Origin: CSBr16-57R1 sp041163265
Lineage (GTDB): Bacteria; Actinomycetota; Nitriliruptoria; Nitriliruptorales; Nitriliruptoraceae
DNA length: 22,444 bases
Direction: 5' to 3'
Assembly: GCA_041163265.1 (NCBI GenBank)
Contig: JBEARL010000015.1
Coordinates: 1 to 22,444, forward strand
The notes below the pieces were generated by a model. That model saw only the letters and a list, made by a program, of their open reading frames with translations. It was not told the DNA's origin and made no database searches. The translations under genes and the position numbers were made by a program. This document shows positions 1 through 5,753 of the stretch, one piece after another. Positions within the stretch are counted from its first letter, which is position 1; the number at the start of each line of letters is the position of its first letter.

Positions 1-639
1 CGGCTGGACGACGCCCTCGTCGTCGTCGACGCGACCTCGGGCGCTGGCGGGCTGCCGCTCGACCCCGCGGCCGTCGACCTGTACTACTTCAGCCTCCAGA
101 AGGGGTTCGCCTCGGACGGCGGACTGACCGTCGCCCTCGCGTCGCCGGCCGCGCTGGACCGCATCGCGCGGGTCGCGGCGTCGGACCGGTACGTCCCCGC
201 TTTCCTCGACCTCGCGACCGTCGTCGAGAACTCCCGGAAGGACCAGACCTACAACACCCCGGCGCTCGCGACGATCGTGATGGCCCGGGTCCAGGTGGAG
301 GCGATGCTGACCGAGCACGGGGGTCTGGACGGCGTGGTGGCGTCACAGCGCGCGAAGGCGGACCACCTCTACGGCTGGGCCGCTTCGCGCCCGTGGGCGA
401 CGCCGTTCGTCGCGGACCCCGCCGCGCGGTCCCTCGTCGTCGGGACGGTGGACCTCGACGGCGTCGCCGCCGACGACGTCAACCGCGTCCTGCGGGCGCA
501 CGGCGTCGTCGACACGGACGCCTACCGAAAGCTCGGGCGGAACCAGCTGCGGGTCGCGTTCTTCCCGGCGGTACCCCTGGCGGACCTCGAGGCGTACACG
601 GCCTGCGTCGACCACGTCGTCGGGGCGCTCACGGCCTGA
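1..639 (+). CDS. serC: Phosphoserine aminotransferase, C-terminal part (5' end outside window)
   Basis: The reading frame is open from base 1 to a TGA at 637-639, giving 212 residues of a protein that starts upstream of the window. SerC is a PLP enzyme that converts 3-phosphohydroxypyruvate and glutamate to phosphoserine in serine synthesis (with a parallel role in PLP synthesis in some bacteria). The fragment opens with VVVDATSGAGGLP, followed by YYFSLQKGFASDGG; K34 of the fragment is the expected PLP Schiff-base lysine. Later stretches DQTYNTPA, ATPFVADPA, VVGT and YRKLGRNQLRV match the mycobacterial-type SerC subgroup as I know it. An internal ATG at 277 is not a real start, because conserved catalytic sequence lies upstream of it. 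It is convergent with the next gene, 42 bases away. Identification is firm; only the N-terminus is missing. Confidence 0.95.
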   Translation, partial: RLDDALVVVDATSGAGGLPLDPAAVDLYYFSLQKGFASDGGLTVALASPAALDRIARVAASDRYVPAFLDLATVVENSRKDQTYNTPALATIVMARVQVEAMLTEHGGLDGVVASQRAKADHLYGWAASRPWATPFVADPAARSLVVGTVDLDGVAADDVNRVLRAHGVVDTDAYRKLGRNQLRVAFFPAVPLADLEAYTACVDHVVGALTA

Positions 640-668
640 CCGCCGGGGAACGGAAGGTGGTGGTCGCC

Positions 669-681
669 GCCCGCGGCGGGC
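669..681. terminator. Small GC hairpin between convergent genes (weak)
   Basis: GCCCG (669-673) and CGGGC (677-681) can pair around a 3-base loop in the 42-base gap between the convergent serC and PAC2 genes. There is no T-tract on either strand. The position suits a shared terminator, but a 5-bp stem is easily found by chance at this GC content. Confidence 0.25.
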
Positions 682-1575
682 TCAGGCGCCCCCGCGCAGG
701 AACTGCTCGATCTCGGCGGCCAGCTCGTCGCCGGACGGCACCTCGGCGTCGCTGAGCGGCTCGGCCACGTCGGGGAGCCCCGTGTCGGCCTCGAGGTCGA
801 GGTCGTCGTACAGGCGCTCGAGCTCGGCGACATGGGCCCGGACCTCGGCCGAGGACGAGGCGGCGGCGTCGAGGCGCTGGCGGTTCTCCACCATGTCGCG
901 GTCCAGCGCCGAGAGGTCGACGTGGGTGCCGAGATGACCGCTGAGGCGCTCGAGAAGGGCGCGGGCCGCGTCGGGGTAGACCCCGCCGACGTAGTGGGGG
1001 ATCCGGACCCACATGCCGAGGGTGGTCAGGCCACGGGTCGCCAGATCGGCCTCGATGGCGACCTGACACGAGGCGGGGACGGTCATCCGCTCGTGCGCGG
1101 CGCCCATGCGGGCGAGCAGCACCGGGTCGTTCGAGGTGCAGACGACGCGGACCGGCCGGGTGTGGGGGATAGGGCCCGGGACGCTTCCGAACCCGACGTA
1201 GCGGCGGACGTCCCAGCGCTCGGCCAGCTCGGCGAGGTCCCGGGTCAGCCCGCGCCAGGCGAGGTCGGGCTCGGGACCGCTGACGACGACCAGCTGCGGG
1301 CCGCTCGCAGGTGAGACGAGTTCGACGGCGAGCTCGGGCCACCGGACCTCACCGAGGCGTCCCCGGTCGATGTCGAGCGCGGGGCGACGGTCTCGGTAGT
1401 CGTAGAGCGCGTCCCCGTCGAACGTGCCGAGCCGGACCGCACCCAGGCGCTCGCGGAGATGCTCGGCGGCCGTCGTCCCCCCCATGCCGGCGTCCGTCCA
1501 GCCATCGAGGGCCACGAGCAGGACCGCCTCGCCGCGCGGGGTGGGGGCGTCGGGATCGAGTCGCAGCAGGTCCAT
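682..1575 (-). CDS. PAC2 family protein (proteasome-assembly-chaperone-like fold)
   Basis: This is a 297-residue protein of the PAC2 family, found widely in actinobacteria and resembling archaeal/eukaryotic proteasome assembly chaperones. Its biochemical role in bacteria is not established. Visible family features are an N-terminal strand-turn VLLVALDGWTDAG (18-30), LVVVSGPEPDLAW (95-107), YVGFGSVPGPIPHTRP (126-141) with the typical G-x-PHTRP turn, and MWVRIPHYV (188-196), then a helical, acidic C-terminus. An in-frame ATG 28 codons upstream exists, but the ATG at 1573-1575 is preferred: homology begins at MDLLRLDP and a TACCGT -10 element ends exactly 6 bases before it, suggesting a leaderless mRNA. 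There is no Shine-Dalgarno sequence before it. It is transcribed alone, convergent with serC. No proteasome gene is in the window. Family call confident; function unknown. Confidence 0.85.
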   Translation of the reverse strand: MDLLRLDPDAPTPRGEAVLLVALDGWTDAGMGGTTAAEHLRERLGAVRLGTFDGDALYDYRDRRPALDIDRGRLGEVRWPELAVELVSPASGPQLVVVSGPEPDLAWRGLTRDLAELAERWDVRRYVGFGSVPGPIPHTRPVRVVCTSNDPVLLARMGAAHERMTVPASCQVAIEADLATRGLTTLGMWVRIPHYVGGVYPDAARALLERLSGHLGTHVDLSALDRDMVENRQRLDAAASSSAEVRAHVAELERLYDDLDLEADTGLPDVAEPLSDAEVPSGDELAAEIEQFLRGGA

Positions 1576-1581
1576 GCGGCG

Positions 1582-1587
1582 ACGGTA
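1582..1587 (-). promoter_or_regulatory. Putative -10 element of a leaderless promoter for the PAC2 gene
   Basis: TACCGT (minus strand) fits the actinobacterial TANNNT -10 pattern. Exactly six bases (CGCCGC) separate it from the ATG, so transcription would start at or next to the start codon. No -35 hexamer and no Shine-Dalgarno sequence are apparent, as is usual for leaderless actinobacterial genes. Confidence 0.5.
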
Positions 1588-1632
1588 TCGGTGCGGGCGC
1601 TCCGCCGACCGAGGTGGCGTCGGTCCCTGCGC

Positions 1633-1647
1633 ACCTGCGACGCAGGT
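1633..1647. promoter_or_regulatory. 15-bp near-palindrome upstream of the PAC2 promoter
   Basis: ACCTGCG and CGCAGGT flank a single A. The site is about 45 bases upstream of the proposed -10 element of the PAC2 gene, where an activator could bind. No regulator is known to me for this motif, and chance is possible. Confidence 0.25.
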
Positions 1648-1690
1648 CGTCCGGCGCATCCTCGGCTCGCGCCGTGAACGCCCCCGAACG

Positions 1691-1730
1691 CCCGGAGGGG
1701 CCGCCCCGACGTGCGGGCGGCCCCTCCGGG
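1691..1730 (-). terminator. Perfect 16-bp hairpin after the lysine-rich gene
   Basis: CCCGGAGGGGCCGCCC (1691-1706) is perfectly complementary to 1715-1730 across an 8-base loop. It begins 14 bases beyond the stop codon of the lysine/alanine-repeat gene. The following bases on the minus strand are not T-rich, so this would be a U-less, GC-rich terminator of the kind common in actinobacteria. Confidence 0.75.
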
Positions 1731-1744
1731 GAGGACAGGTGCGA

Positions 1745-2080
1745 TCAGCGCTTGGCGGCCTTCTTCGCCGTGCGCTTGGCGGCCTTCTTCGCGGGGCGCT
1801 TGGCGGCCTTCTTCGCCGGGCGCTTCGCGGCCTTCTTCGCCGACTTCTTGGCGGCCTTCTTCGCGGGGCGCTTGGCGGCCTTCTTCGCCGGGCGCTTCGC
1901 GGCCTTCTTCGCCGCCTTCTTGGTGGTGCGACGCTTCGCCGCCTTCTTGGCCGGACGCTTCGCCGCCTTCTTCGCGGCCTTCTTCGCGGGCCGCTTCGCC
2001 GCCTTCTTGGCGGGGCGCTTGGCGGCCTTCTTGGCCGGGCGCTTCGCCGCCTTCTTGGCGGTCTTCTTGGCTGCTGCCAT
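1745..2080 (-). CDS. Lysine/alanine-repeat histone-H1-like basic protein
   Basis: The 111-residue product contains only seven kinds of amino acid: 43 Lys, 42 Ala, 12 Arg, 8 Pro, 4 Thr, 1 Ser and the initial Met. It is built of near-identical KKAAKRPA-type heptad-like units with one break (RRTT at 50-53). It has no acidic, aromatic or large aliphatic residue and no folded domain. Such sequences occur as C-terminal tails of actinobacterial HU/HupB proteins and in bacterial histone-H1-like proteins, where they bind and compact DNA; here the tail stands alone, with no HU domain in frame. The ATG at 2080 has a good ribosome site (GGGAGG, 8-base spacer). A -10-like TAGAGT lies 55 bases upstream and a strong hairpin follows the stop. 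All lysines are AAG and the DNA is a degenerate tandem repeat, so length variation by slippage is plausible. DNA binding is inferred from composition. Confidence 0.8.
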   Translation of the reverse strand: MAAAKKTAKKAAKRPAKKAAKRPAKKAAKRPAKKAAKKAAKRPAKKAAKRRTTKKAAKKAAKRPAKKAAKRPAKKAAKKSAKKAAKRPAKKAAKRPAKKAAKRTAKKAAKR

Positions 2081-2135
2081 CGATGTTGCCTCCCGGTACT
2101 GGGTGCGTCACCACCGCTCGATGGCGACGTGGGGA

Positions 2136-2141
2136 ACTCTA
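2136..2141 (-). promoter_or_regulatory. Putative -10 element for the lysine-rich gene
   Basis: CCTAGAGTTCC on the minus strand contains TAGAGT (TANNNT). It would give a leader of roughly 50 bases before the ATG at 2080. No recognisable -35 element is seen. Confidence 0.4.
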
Positions 2142-2735
2142 GGTGCGACGTGCACGCCGACGCGGAAGGACACCCTGCCCGGACGTCGTGGACGACGAGG
2201 TGTTCCGCCGTCCTGACGACGCACGCGATGTGCGGGATCGGCGCGGCGTCCGCGTGCGCGCCACGGTGATGACGGCGACGACGTCGACGTCGCGCGACGC
2301 GACGGGCGGACGCGTCGGCGCGGCGTGTGGACGGGCGGCTCGGCGCACGGTGGCGCGGTCGTCCCCGACGGGGGTGGAGGACGGGTGCATGGAGCGCGAG
2401 ACCCCTCGCAGAACGCGTTCAGGCGGCCGCAGGAGGCGTTCTGCGCCCCACCGTGCGATCGCGCGGAACGGCAGGCGACCGCCGCGGACCGGGGCGGGGC
2501 CCGGCGGCACGCCTCGGCGCCGCGCGCGCCGGCACGCCCCTGCGTCGCCGACCGAGGAGGAGGGCCGCAGGACGCCGCCGTGGGCGGTCGCCTCCCGGGC
2601 TCGGAACGCCCCAGGAGTCCCTCCCGACGGCCCTGCGCGTGGAATAGAACTCACATCCACCAGTGCGCGCAGCGTGTGCGCTCACCGCGCGACGTCGGAG
2701 GCGGGGCGTGATGCACCGCGGGCGACCGCGGTCCG
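2142..2735. other. Gene-poor intergenic region between the divergent lysine-rich gene and rnhA
   Basis: Open frames cross this stretch on both strands, but their translations are arginine/proline-rich, with no domain I recognise, no good ribosome site and no consistent G/C third-position pattern. I found no tRNA, and none of the conserved boxes of tmRNA or RNase P RNA. The only clear structure is the nested inverted repeat at 2407-2445. The region may hold upstream regulatory sites for both flanking genes or an unrecognised small RNA. Confidence 0.5.
2407..2445. repeat. Nested inverted repeats in the intergenic region
   Basis: CGCAGAACGC (2407-2416) is perfectly inverted at 2436-2445 across 19 bases. 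The left arm overlaps a perfect 10-bp palindrome GAACGCGTTC (2411-2420). The hexamer GAACGC or its complement thus occurs three times within 31 bases. This could be a multi-site operator or the stem of a transcript. It is not a standard SOS box, because the GAAC/GTTC spacing is 2, not 4. Confidence 0.45.
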
Positions 2736-2741
2736 TAGCCT
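2736..2741 (+). promoter_or_regulatory. Putative -10 element for rnhA
   Basis: CCGTAGCCT contains TAGCCT (TANNNT), about 62 bases before the rnhA start. The same nine bases occur at the promoter of the second merR gene. No convincing -35 hexamer is visible here. Confidence 0.35.
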
Positions 2742-2803
2742 CGGGCCCGGCGCGCGGCTCGGACCCCCGGGGCGCCGGCCGGGACCCGCTCGGGAGGCAT
2801 GCG

Positions 2804-3274
2804 ATGGCCGTGGGTGACGGTGCGCCGGCGTCGCCCGACGACGGGGTGTTCACGGACGGGTCGGCGACGCCGAACCCGGGACCGGGGGGATGGGGCGCCG
2901 TCCGCGTCGTCGGGGGAGCGGTCGTCGCCGAGGCCTCGGGCGCCGACCCCGACACGACCAACAACCGCATGGAGCTGACCGCCCTGATCGAGGGCATCCG
3001 GCTCGTGCCGGAGGGGACGCCGGCCGTCCTCTACAGCGACTCGCAGCTGGCGGTCCGGACCGTGAACGAGTGGGCGCCGGCCTGGGAGGCGCGCGGCTGG
3101 CGCCGGAGCCGGGGGCCGGTCGAGAACCTCGACCTCGTCCGGGGCCTCGTCGAGGCCCTGCGGGCGCGGCCCGAGCTGGAGGTCGCCTGGGTGAGGGCCC
3201 ACGTCGGCCACCGCTGGAACGAGTACGCCGACCGGCTGGCGGACGCCGCGTCGCGAGCGGGCCGCCGGGCCTGA
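2804..3274 (+). CDS. rnhA: Ribonuclease HI
   Basis: This 156-residue protein is the usual length of RNase HI, which cuts the RNA strand of RNA-DNA hybrids (R-loops, primers) in the cytoplasm using two metal ions. All catalytic residues are present: D18 in FTDGSATPNPGPGGWG, E57 in NNRMEL, D79 in LYSDSQ, H133 in VRAHVGH and D143 in YADRLA. A basic handle of the E. coli type is visible at about 88-108 (NEWAPAWEARGWRRSRGPVEN). The ATG at 2804 is chosen because GGGAGG at 2792-2797 lies 6 bases upstream and homology begins soon after; the frame is open further upstream but without family sequence. It is the only complete plus-strand gene in the window and seems to be a single-gene unit, divergent from the lysine-rich gene and convergent with azlD. 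RnhA and rnhB cannot be confused here. Confidence 0.95.
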   Translation: MAVGDGAPASPDDGVFTDGSATPNPGPGGWGAVRVVGGAVVAEASGADPDTTNNRMELTALIEGIRLVPEGTPAVLYSDSQLAVRTVNEWAPAWEARGWRRSRGPVENLDLVRGLVEALRARPELEVAWVRAHVGHRWNEYADRLADAASRAGRRA

Positions 3275-3320
3275 GGGCCGGGGACCGCGGGCGCACGCCC
3301 CCAGCCGGATCCGCGCGCGC

Positions 3321-3647
3321 CTACGCCCCGAGGGCGCGGAGGACGGCGGTGGTCGCCGTCGCCGCGAGGACCACGACCACGAACGGTGCCCGGAGCGCGA
3401 CGGCTGCGGCCGCGACCGCGACGCCGGCCAGACGCGCGGGCTCCGGTCCGCCGGCGCCCAGCACGTCCGTGGCGACGAGGGCGGCGAGCAGAGCCGTCGG
3501 CAGGACACCGCCCGCGGCCAGCAGCCCGGCGGGGACCCGACGTCCGCCGCCCACGAGGACCGGGCCGGCCGCCTTCATCGCGAGGGTCCCGAGGCCGAGG
3601 AGAAGGAGTCCGCCCACGACGCCGGGACCGGCGATGACGCCGCTCAC
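3321..3647 (-). CDS. azlD: AzlD family branched-chain amino acid export subunit
   Basis: This small hydrophobic protein (108 residues) has about four membrane segments, near 8-32, 40-62, 70-86 and 88-104. The early GTLAMKAAGPVLVGG (20-34) followed by RRVP is the usual AzlD pattern (T-x-x-x-R/K-x-x-P in the first segments). AzlD is the small partner of AzlC; together they form an inner-membrane exporter of branched-chain amino acids or related compounds (BrnE/BrnF in corynebacteria). The GTG start at 3645-3647 overlaps the azlC stop by four bases (GTGA), so translation is probably coupled and the subunits made together. Substrate is not shown by sequence. Confidence 0.85.
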   Translation of the reverse strand: MSGVIAGPGVVGGLLLLGLGTLAMKAAGPVLVGGGRRVPAGLLAAGGVLPTALLAALVATDVLGAGGPEPARLAGVAVAAAAVALRAPFVVVVLAATATTAVLRALGA

Positions 3648-4318
3648 GGGGCACGCCCGGCGGCGAGGCGCAGGCCGAGGGGCAGGGCGAGGAGGCCCGC
3701 GACGAGGACCGGCAGGCCGGCGGGCAGCACGGGGACGAGCGCCACTGCGGCCGGTCCCGCCACGAGGGCCGTGGCCCGCCCGCCACGGGTCCGCAGGGCC
3801 GGTGCCAGCAGGGCGAGGAACGTCGCCGGGAACGCCACGTCCAGACCGAGGGCGCGGACGTCCAGGACGGCCCCGCCCAGCGCTCCCGCGGCCGTGGTCA
3901 TGAGCCAGGCGGCGCCGACGGCGGCCCCGGCGAGGCGCAGCCGCCGCCGGGTGCCCTCGGGCGGTCCGTCGAGGGCGATCGCCGCCGACTCGTCCGTCGT
4001 CAGGTAGCCGTCGAGGACGCGGGCCCCGAGGCTCCCGGGCCCGAGGCGGGGTCCGAGAGCGACGCCGAACGCGATGAGCCGCACGTTGAGGAGCAGGCCG
4101 CTGAGGGCACCGGCCAGCGGCCCGGCGACGGCGGCGACGGCGACGAAGGCGAACTGCGACGCGCCGGCGAAGACGACGACGCTCGAGAGCACGACGAGGG
4201 CCGGCGGCATCCCGGCGGCCGCCGCGGCGCTGCCGAAGGCCAGCCCGAACGCGCCGACGGCCACGGCGACGGTGAGCACGCGCGCCGTGAGGCGGTCACC
4301 GTCGGGGGGTCGGCTCAT
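3644..4318 (-). CDS. azlC: AzlC family branched-chain amino acid exporter, large subunit
   Basis: This 224-residue membrane protein contains the AzlC family stretches FAGASQFAFV (50-59), LLLNVRLIAFG (75-85) and YLTTDESAA (105-113), within about six hydrophobic segments. With AzlD it would export branched-chain amino acids; the corynebacterial pair BrnFE exports Leu/Ile/Val and methionine. The ATG at 4316-4318 has no strong ribosome site directly before it; a GGGAGGG lies about 24 bases upstream. Just beyond that is an AT-rich island with a consensus -35, so the operon has its own promoter. In other actinobacteria an Lrp-type regulator often sits next to this pair; none is present here, only the merR/hypothetical pair on the same strand. 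Family call is confident; substrate inferred. Confidence 0.88.
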   Translation of the reverse strand: MSRPPDGDRLTARVLTVAVAVGAFGLAFGSAAAAAGMPPALVVLSSVVVFAGASQFAFVAVAAVAGPLAGALSGLLLNVRLIAFGVALGPRLGPGSLGARVLDGYLTTDESAAIALDGPPEGTRRRLRLAGAAVGAAWLMTTAAGALGGAVLDVRALGLDVAFPATFLALLAPALRTRGGRATALVAGPAAVALVPVLPAGLPVLVAGLLALPLGLRLAAGRAP

Positions 4319-4352
4319 GGCGGGAGTCTGCCAGTGCCCACCGGCCCTCCCG

Positions 4353-4382
4353 ACATTGCCCCCATAAGATACATTCTGTCAA
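4353..4382 (-). promoter_or_regulatory. Putative azlCD promoter in an AT-rich island
   Basis: On the minus strand a perfect TTGACA (4377-4382) is followed after 18 bases by CAATGT (4353-4358), which keeps the key A and final T of a -10. The bases around it (about 4364-4386) are strikingly AT-rich against their surroundings and form an interrupted dyad, GATACATTCTGTC (4368-4380), in which alternate positions match. This suggests an operator overlapping the promoter, inferred from sequence only. Confidence 0.55.
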
Positions 4383-4428
4383 GTACGCTGGAAGGGTCCG
4401 CGGGGGTGGTCACCTCGGCCCCGGGACC

Positions 4429-4590
4429 TCAGGCCGGGCCGCTCCCCCCGGGCGTCGCCCGCCCGCCGGCGACGAGCCGCCCGTCCGCGGCGCGGACGTC
4501 GACGTCGTCGAACCGCGCGAAGAGGCGCAGGCGCGCGTCGTCGTCGCGGAGGTCGAGCGTCAGGGTCGACGCCGTGCCGTCCGCCGCGCT
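4429..4590 (-). pseudogene. In-frame continuation of the 4591-4920 gene beyond a TAG codon
   Basis: Directly after the TAG at 4591-4593 the same frame continues for 53 codons to a TGA at 4429-4431. Every one of these codons ends in G or C, the coding signature of this genome. The product has protein-like alternation: TLTLDLRDDDARLRLFARFD, then VDVRAADGRLVAGG. None of the 53 codons is ATG, GTG or TTG, so it cannot start on its own with a usual start. It is therefore best read as the former (or readthrough) C-terminal third of the preceding gene, cut off by a nonsense mutation or a sequencing error. Restored length would be 163 residues. Confidence 0.65.
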
Positions 4591-4920
4591 CTAGCGGCCC
4601 TCGAGGCTGAGACGCGGGCCCCAGGTGCCCGGGCGCGGCTCGGGTCCTCCGAACGGCTCCGGGCCGATGAGCGCGCCACCGAGGCGCCCGGCGACCTCCG
4701 GCAGGCGCTCGGCCTCGAACGTCACGATCGCGGGCCGGTCGCCGTCGTGGCGCGTCAGGGACGCGAGCAGCGTCGACACGGGGGAGCAGAGGACCTGGAG
4801 GGGGTCCCCTCCCCCGGGCGGCTCCACGGTGACCGCCAGGACGCGCCAGACCGGCTCGAGCTCGAGGCCCCAGCAGCGGCCACCGGCGACCAGGGCGACG
4901 ACGTCGTCGGGGACGGGCAT
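4591..4920 (-). CDS. Hypothetical protein, probably truncated by an amber codon
   Basis: The 109-residue product (MPVPDDVVALVAGG...) belongs to no family I recognise. It looks soluble and mixed alpha/beta, with a hydrophobic strand VWRVLAVTVEPPGGGDPLQVLCSPVS (24-49) and IVTFEAERLPEVAGRLGG (65-82). The ATG at 4918-4920 is preceded by GGAGGTG with a 5-base spacer, a strong ribosome site. It lies 38 bases after the second merR gene on the same strand, so the two are probably cotranscribed and it may be a target or partner of that regulator. The stop is TAG (4591-4593), after which the frame stays open with full coding character to 4429. The 109-residue form may thus be a fragment. A much longer upstream open frame is the antiphase shadow of merR and is ignored. 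Confidence 0.7.
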   Translation of the reverse strand: MPVPDDVVALVAGGRCWGLELEPVWRVLAVTVEPPGGGDPLQVLCSPVSTLLASLTRHDGDRPAIVTFEAERLPEVAGRLGGALIGPEPFGGPEPRPGTWGPRLSLEGR

Positions 4921-4958
4921 CGGGACACCTCCGGGACCGGAGGGTGCCCGACGCCGCC

Positions 4959-5489
4959 TCAGCCCGCCCGGCGGACCCGGAGCGGTGCGCCGGCGGCGTC
5001 GGAGGACTCCTCCGTCACCGGGCGGAGCAGGGCGACCTCGCCGCGCAGCTCGGCGACCAGCGGCTCCAGGGCGATCGCGAAGACGCCCTGCCCGCGGCGC
5101 AGCAGGTCCAGCAGCTGCTGGTCGTCGTCCATCGCGTAGACGGTGCGGCCGTCCGAGGCGAGCGTCACGTCCGAGAGCGACCGACCCTGGGCCGCCAGCT
5201 CGTCGAGGGCCTCGCGGATGCGCTCGAGGCCGATCCCGGTGTCGAGCAGGCGCTTGATGACGCGCAGGCGGACGACGTCCTCGAAGGCGTAGACGCGCTG
5301 GGTCCCCGAGCCCTCGGCGCGTCGCACGGAGGGGACGGCCAGCCCGGTCCGGGCCCAGTAGTCGAGCTGCCGGTAGGTGATCCCGACCAGCTGGCAGACG
5401 GCCGGCCCGCGGAACCCCTCGGCCTCGGGCATCTCGAGGTCCAGGGCCAGCTGGGGCTGGCGGGGCGTCGTCCTCCGGGTCGCTGCCAT
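4959..5489 (-). CDS. MerR family transcriptional regulator (Rv1830-like)
   Basis: This 176-residue regulator has a short unstructured N-terminus, a MerR winged helix at about 27-92 (GPAVCQLVGITYRQLDYWARTGL; RVYAFEDVVRLRVIKRLLDTGIGLERIREAL) and a C-terminal helical part with a stretch DGRTVYAMDDDQQLLDLLRRGQGVFAIAL that many actinobacterial homologues share. There are no metal-binding cysteines of the MerR/CueR kind (one Cys, at 32). It resembles the second MerR protein of the mycobacterial garA-Rv1828-Rv1829-Rv1830 cluster, and its place after the DUF151 gene agrees with that. The ATG at 5487-5489 is preferred to a GTG at 5597 because GGAGGA stands 6 bases upstream and the extra residues are proline/arginine-rich. 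It has its own promoter and a leader with a 10-bp stem-loop. Ligand unknown. Confidence 0.9.
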   Translation of the reverse strand: MAATRRTTPRQPQLALDLEMPEAEGFRGPAVCQLVGITYRQLDYWARTGLAVPSVRRAEGSGTQRVYAFEDVVRLRVIKRLLDTGIGLERIREALDELAAQGRSLSDVTLASDGRTVYAMDDDQQLLDLLRRGQGVFAIALEPLVAELRGEVALLRPVTEESSDAAGAPLRVRRAG

Positions 5490-5517
5490 GTCGTCTCCTC
5501 CGGGCCGTGCGGCCGCT

Positions 5518-5551
5518 CGGTGGGGCGTCCCGGGCCCCCACCGCCCCACCG
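5518..5551 (-). promoter_or_regulatory. 10-bp stem-loop in the merR leader
   Basis: CGGTGGGGCG (5518-5527) pairs perfectly with CGCCCCACCG (5542-5551) across 14 bases. In the minus-strand RNA it would end about 17 bases before the ribosome site (5495-5501) of the second merR gene, within a leader of roughly 160 bases. It could affect translation, stability or attenuation. No known riboswitch class is recognised. Confidence 0.5.
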
Positions 5552-5655
5552 GGAACGCCCGGCCGGCGGTGGAGGGAACGGCGGCGGACCGCACCACACC
5601 GCCCGGGGACCGCTCGAGGGGGTGGGGACGACAGCCGTGGAACTCCCGCGGTGGC

Positions 5656-5685
5656 AGGCTACGGGGGGTCGCACCGGCTCGTCAA
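5656..5685 (-). promoter_or_regulatory. Promoter of the second merR gene (TTGACG-N18-TAGCCT)
   Basis: On the minus strand TTGACG (5680-5685) and TAGCCT (5656-5661) are separated by 18 bases. This is one of the two best -35/-10 pairs seen in the window and lies in the 264-base gap after the DUF151 gene. Transcription would start near 5649 and leave a long leader before the ATG at 5489. Confidence 0.65.
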
Positions 5686-5753
5686 CCGGGACCCTCGATC
5701 GGGCCTCGAGGCCGCTCCCCCGGACCCTCAGGTCGAGGTCGAGCCCCGTCGCC

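Noticed and set aside
1745..2080. Repetitive DNA as a CRISPR array
   Set aside because: There are no unique spacers; the repeats are codons of one protein with a start, a stop and a ribosome site.
1311..2216. Plus-strand frame coding for a repeated LAAFFAGRF-like hydrophobic protein
   Set aside because: It is the exact antisense of the lysine-rich repeat gene (AAG becomes CTT/TTC); no ribosome site, and the minus-strand gene has start signals and a terminator.
2411..2420. GAACGCGTTC as an SOS (LexA) box
   Set aside because: Actinobacterial SOS boxes have GAAC-N4-GTTC; the spacing here is 2, and neither neighbour is a typical SOS gene.
2142..2735. RNase P RNA or tmRNA gene in the gene-free stretch
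   Set aside because: The conserved sequence boxes of both RNAs are not found on either strand.
2143..2817. 224-codon plus-strand and 173-codon minus-strand frames in the gap before rnhA
   Set aside because: Arg/Pro-rich translations without recognisable domain, ribosome site or third-position pattern; the rnhA start at 2804 is better supported.
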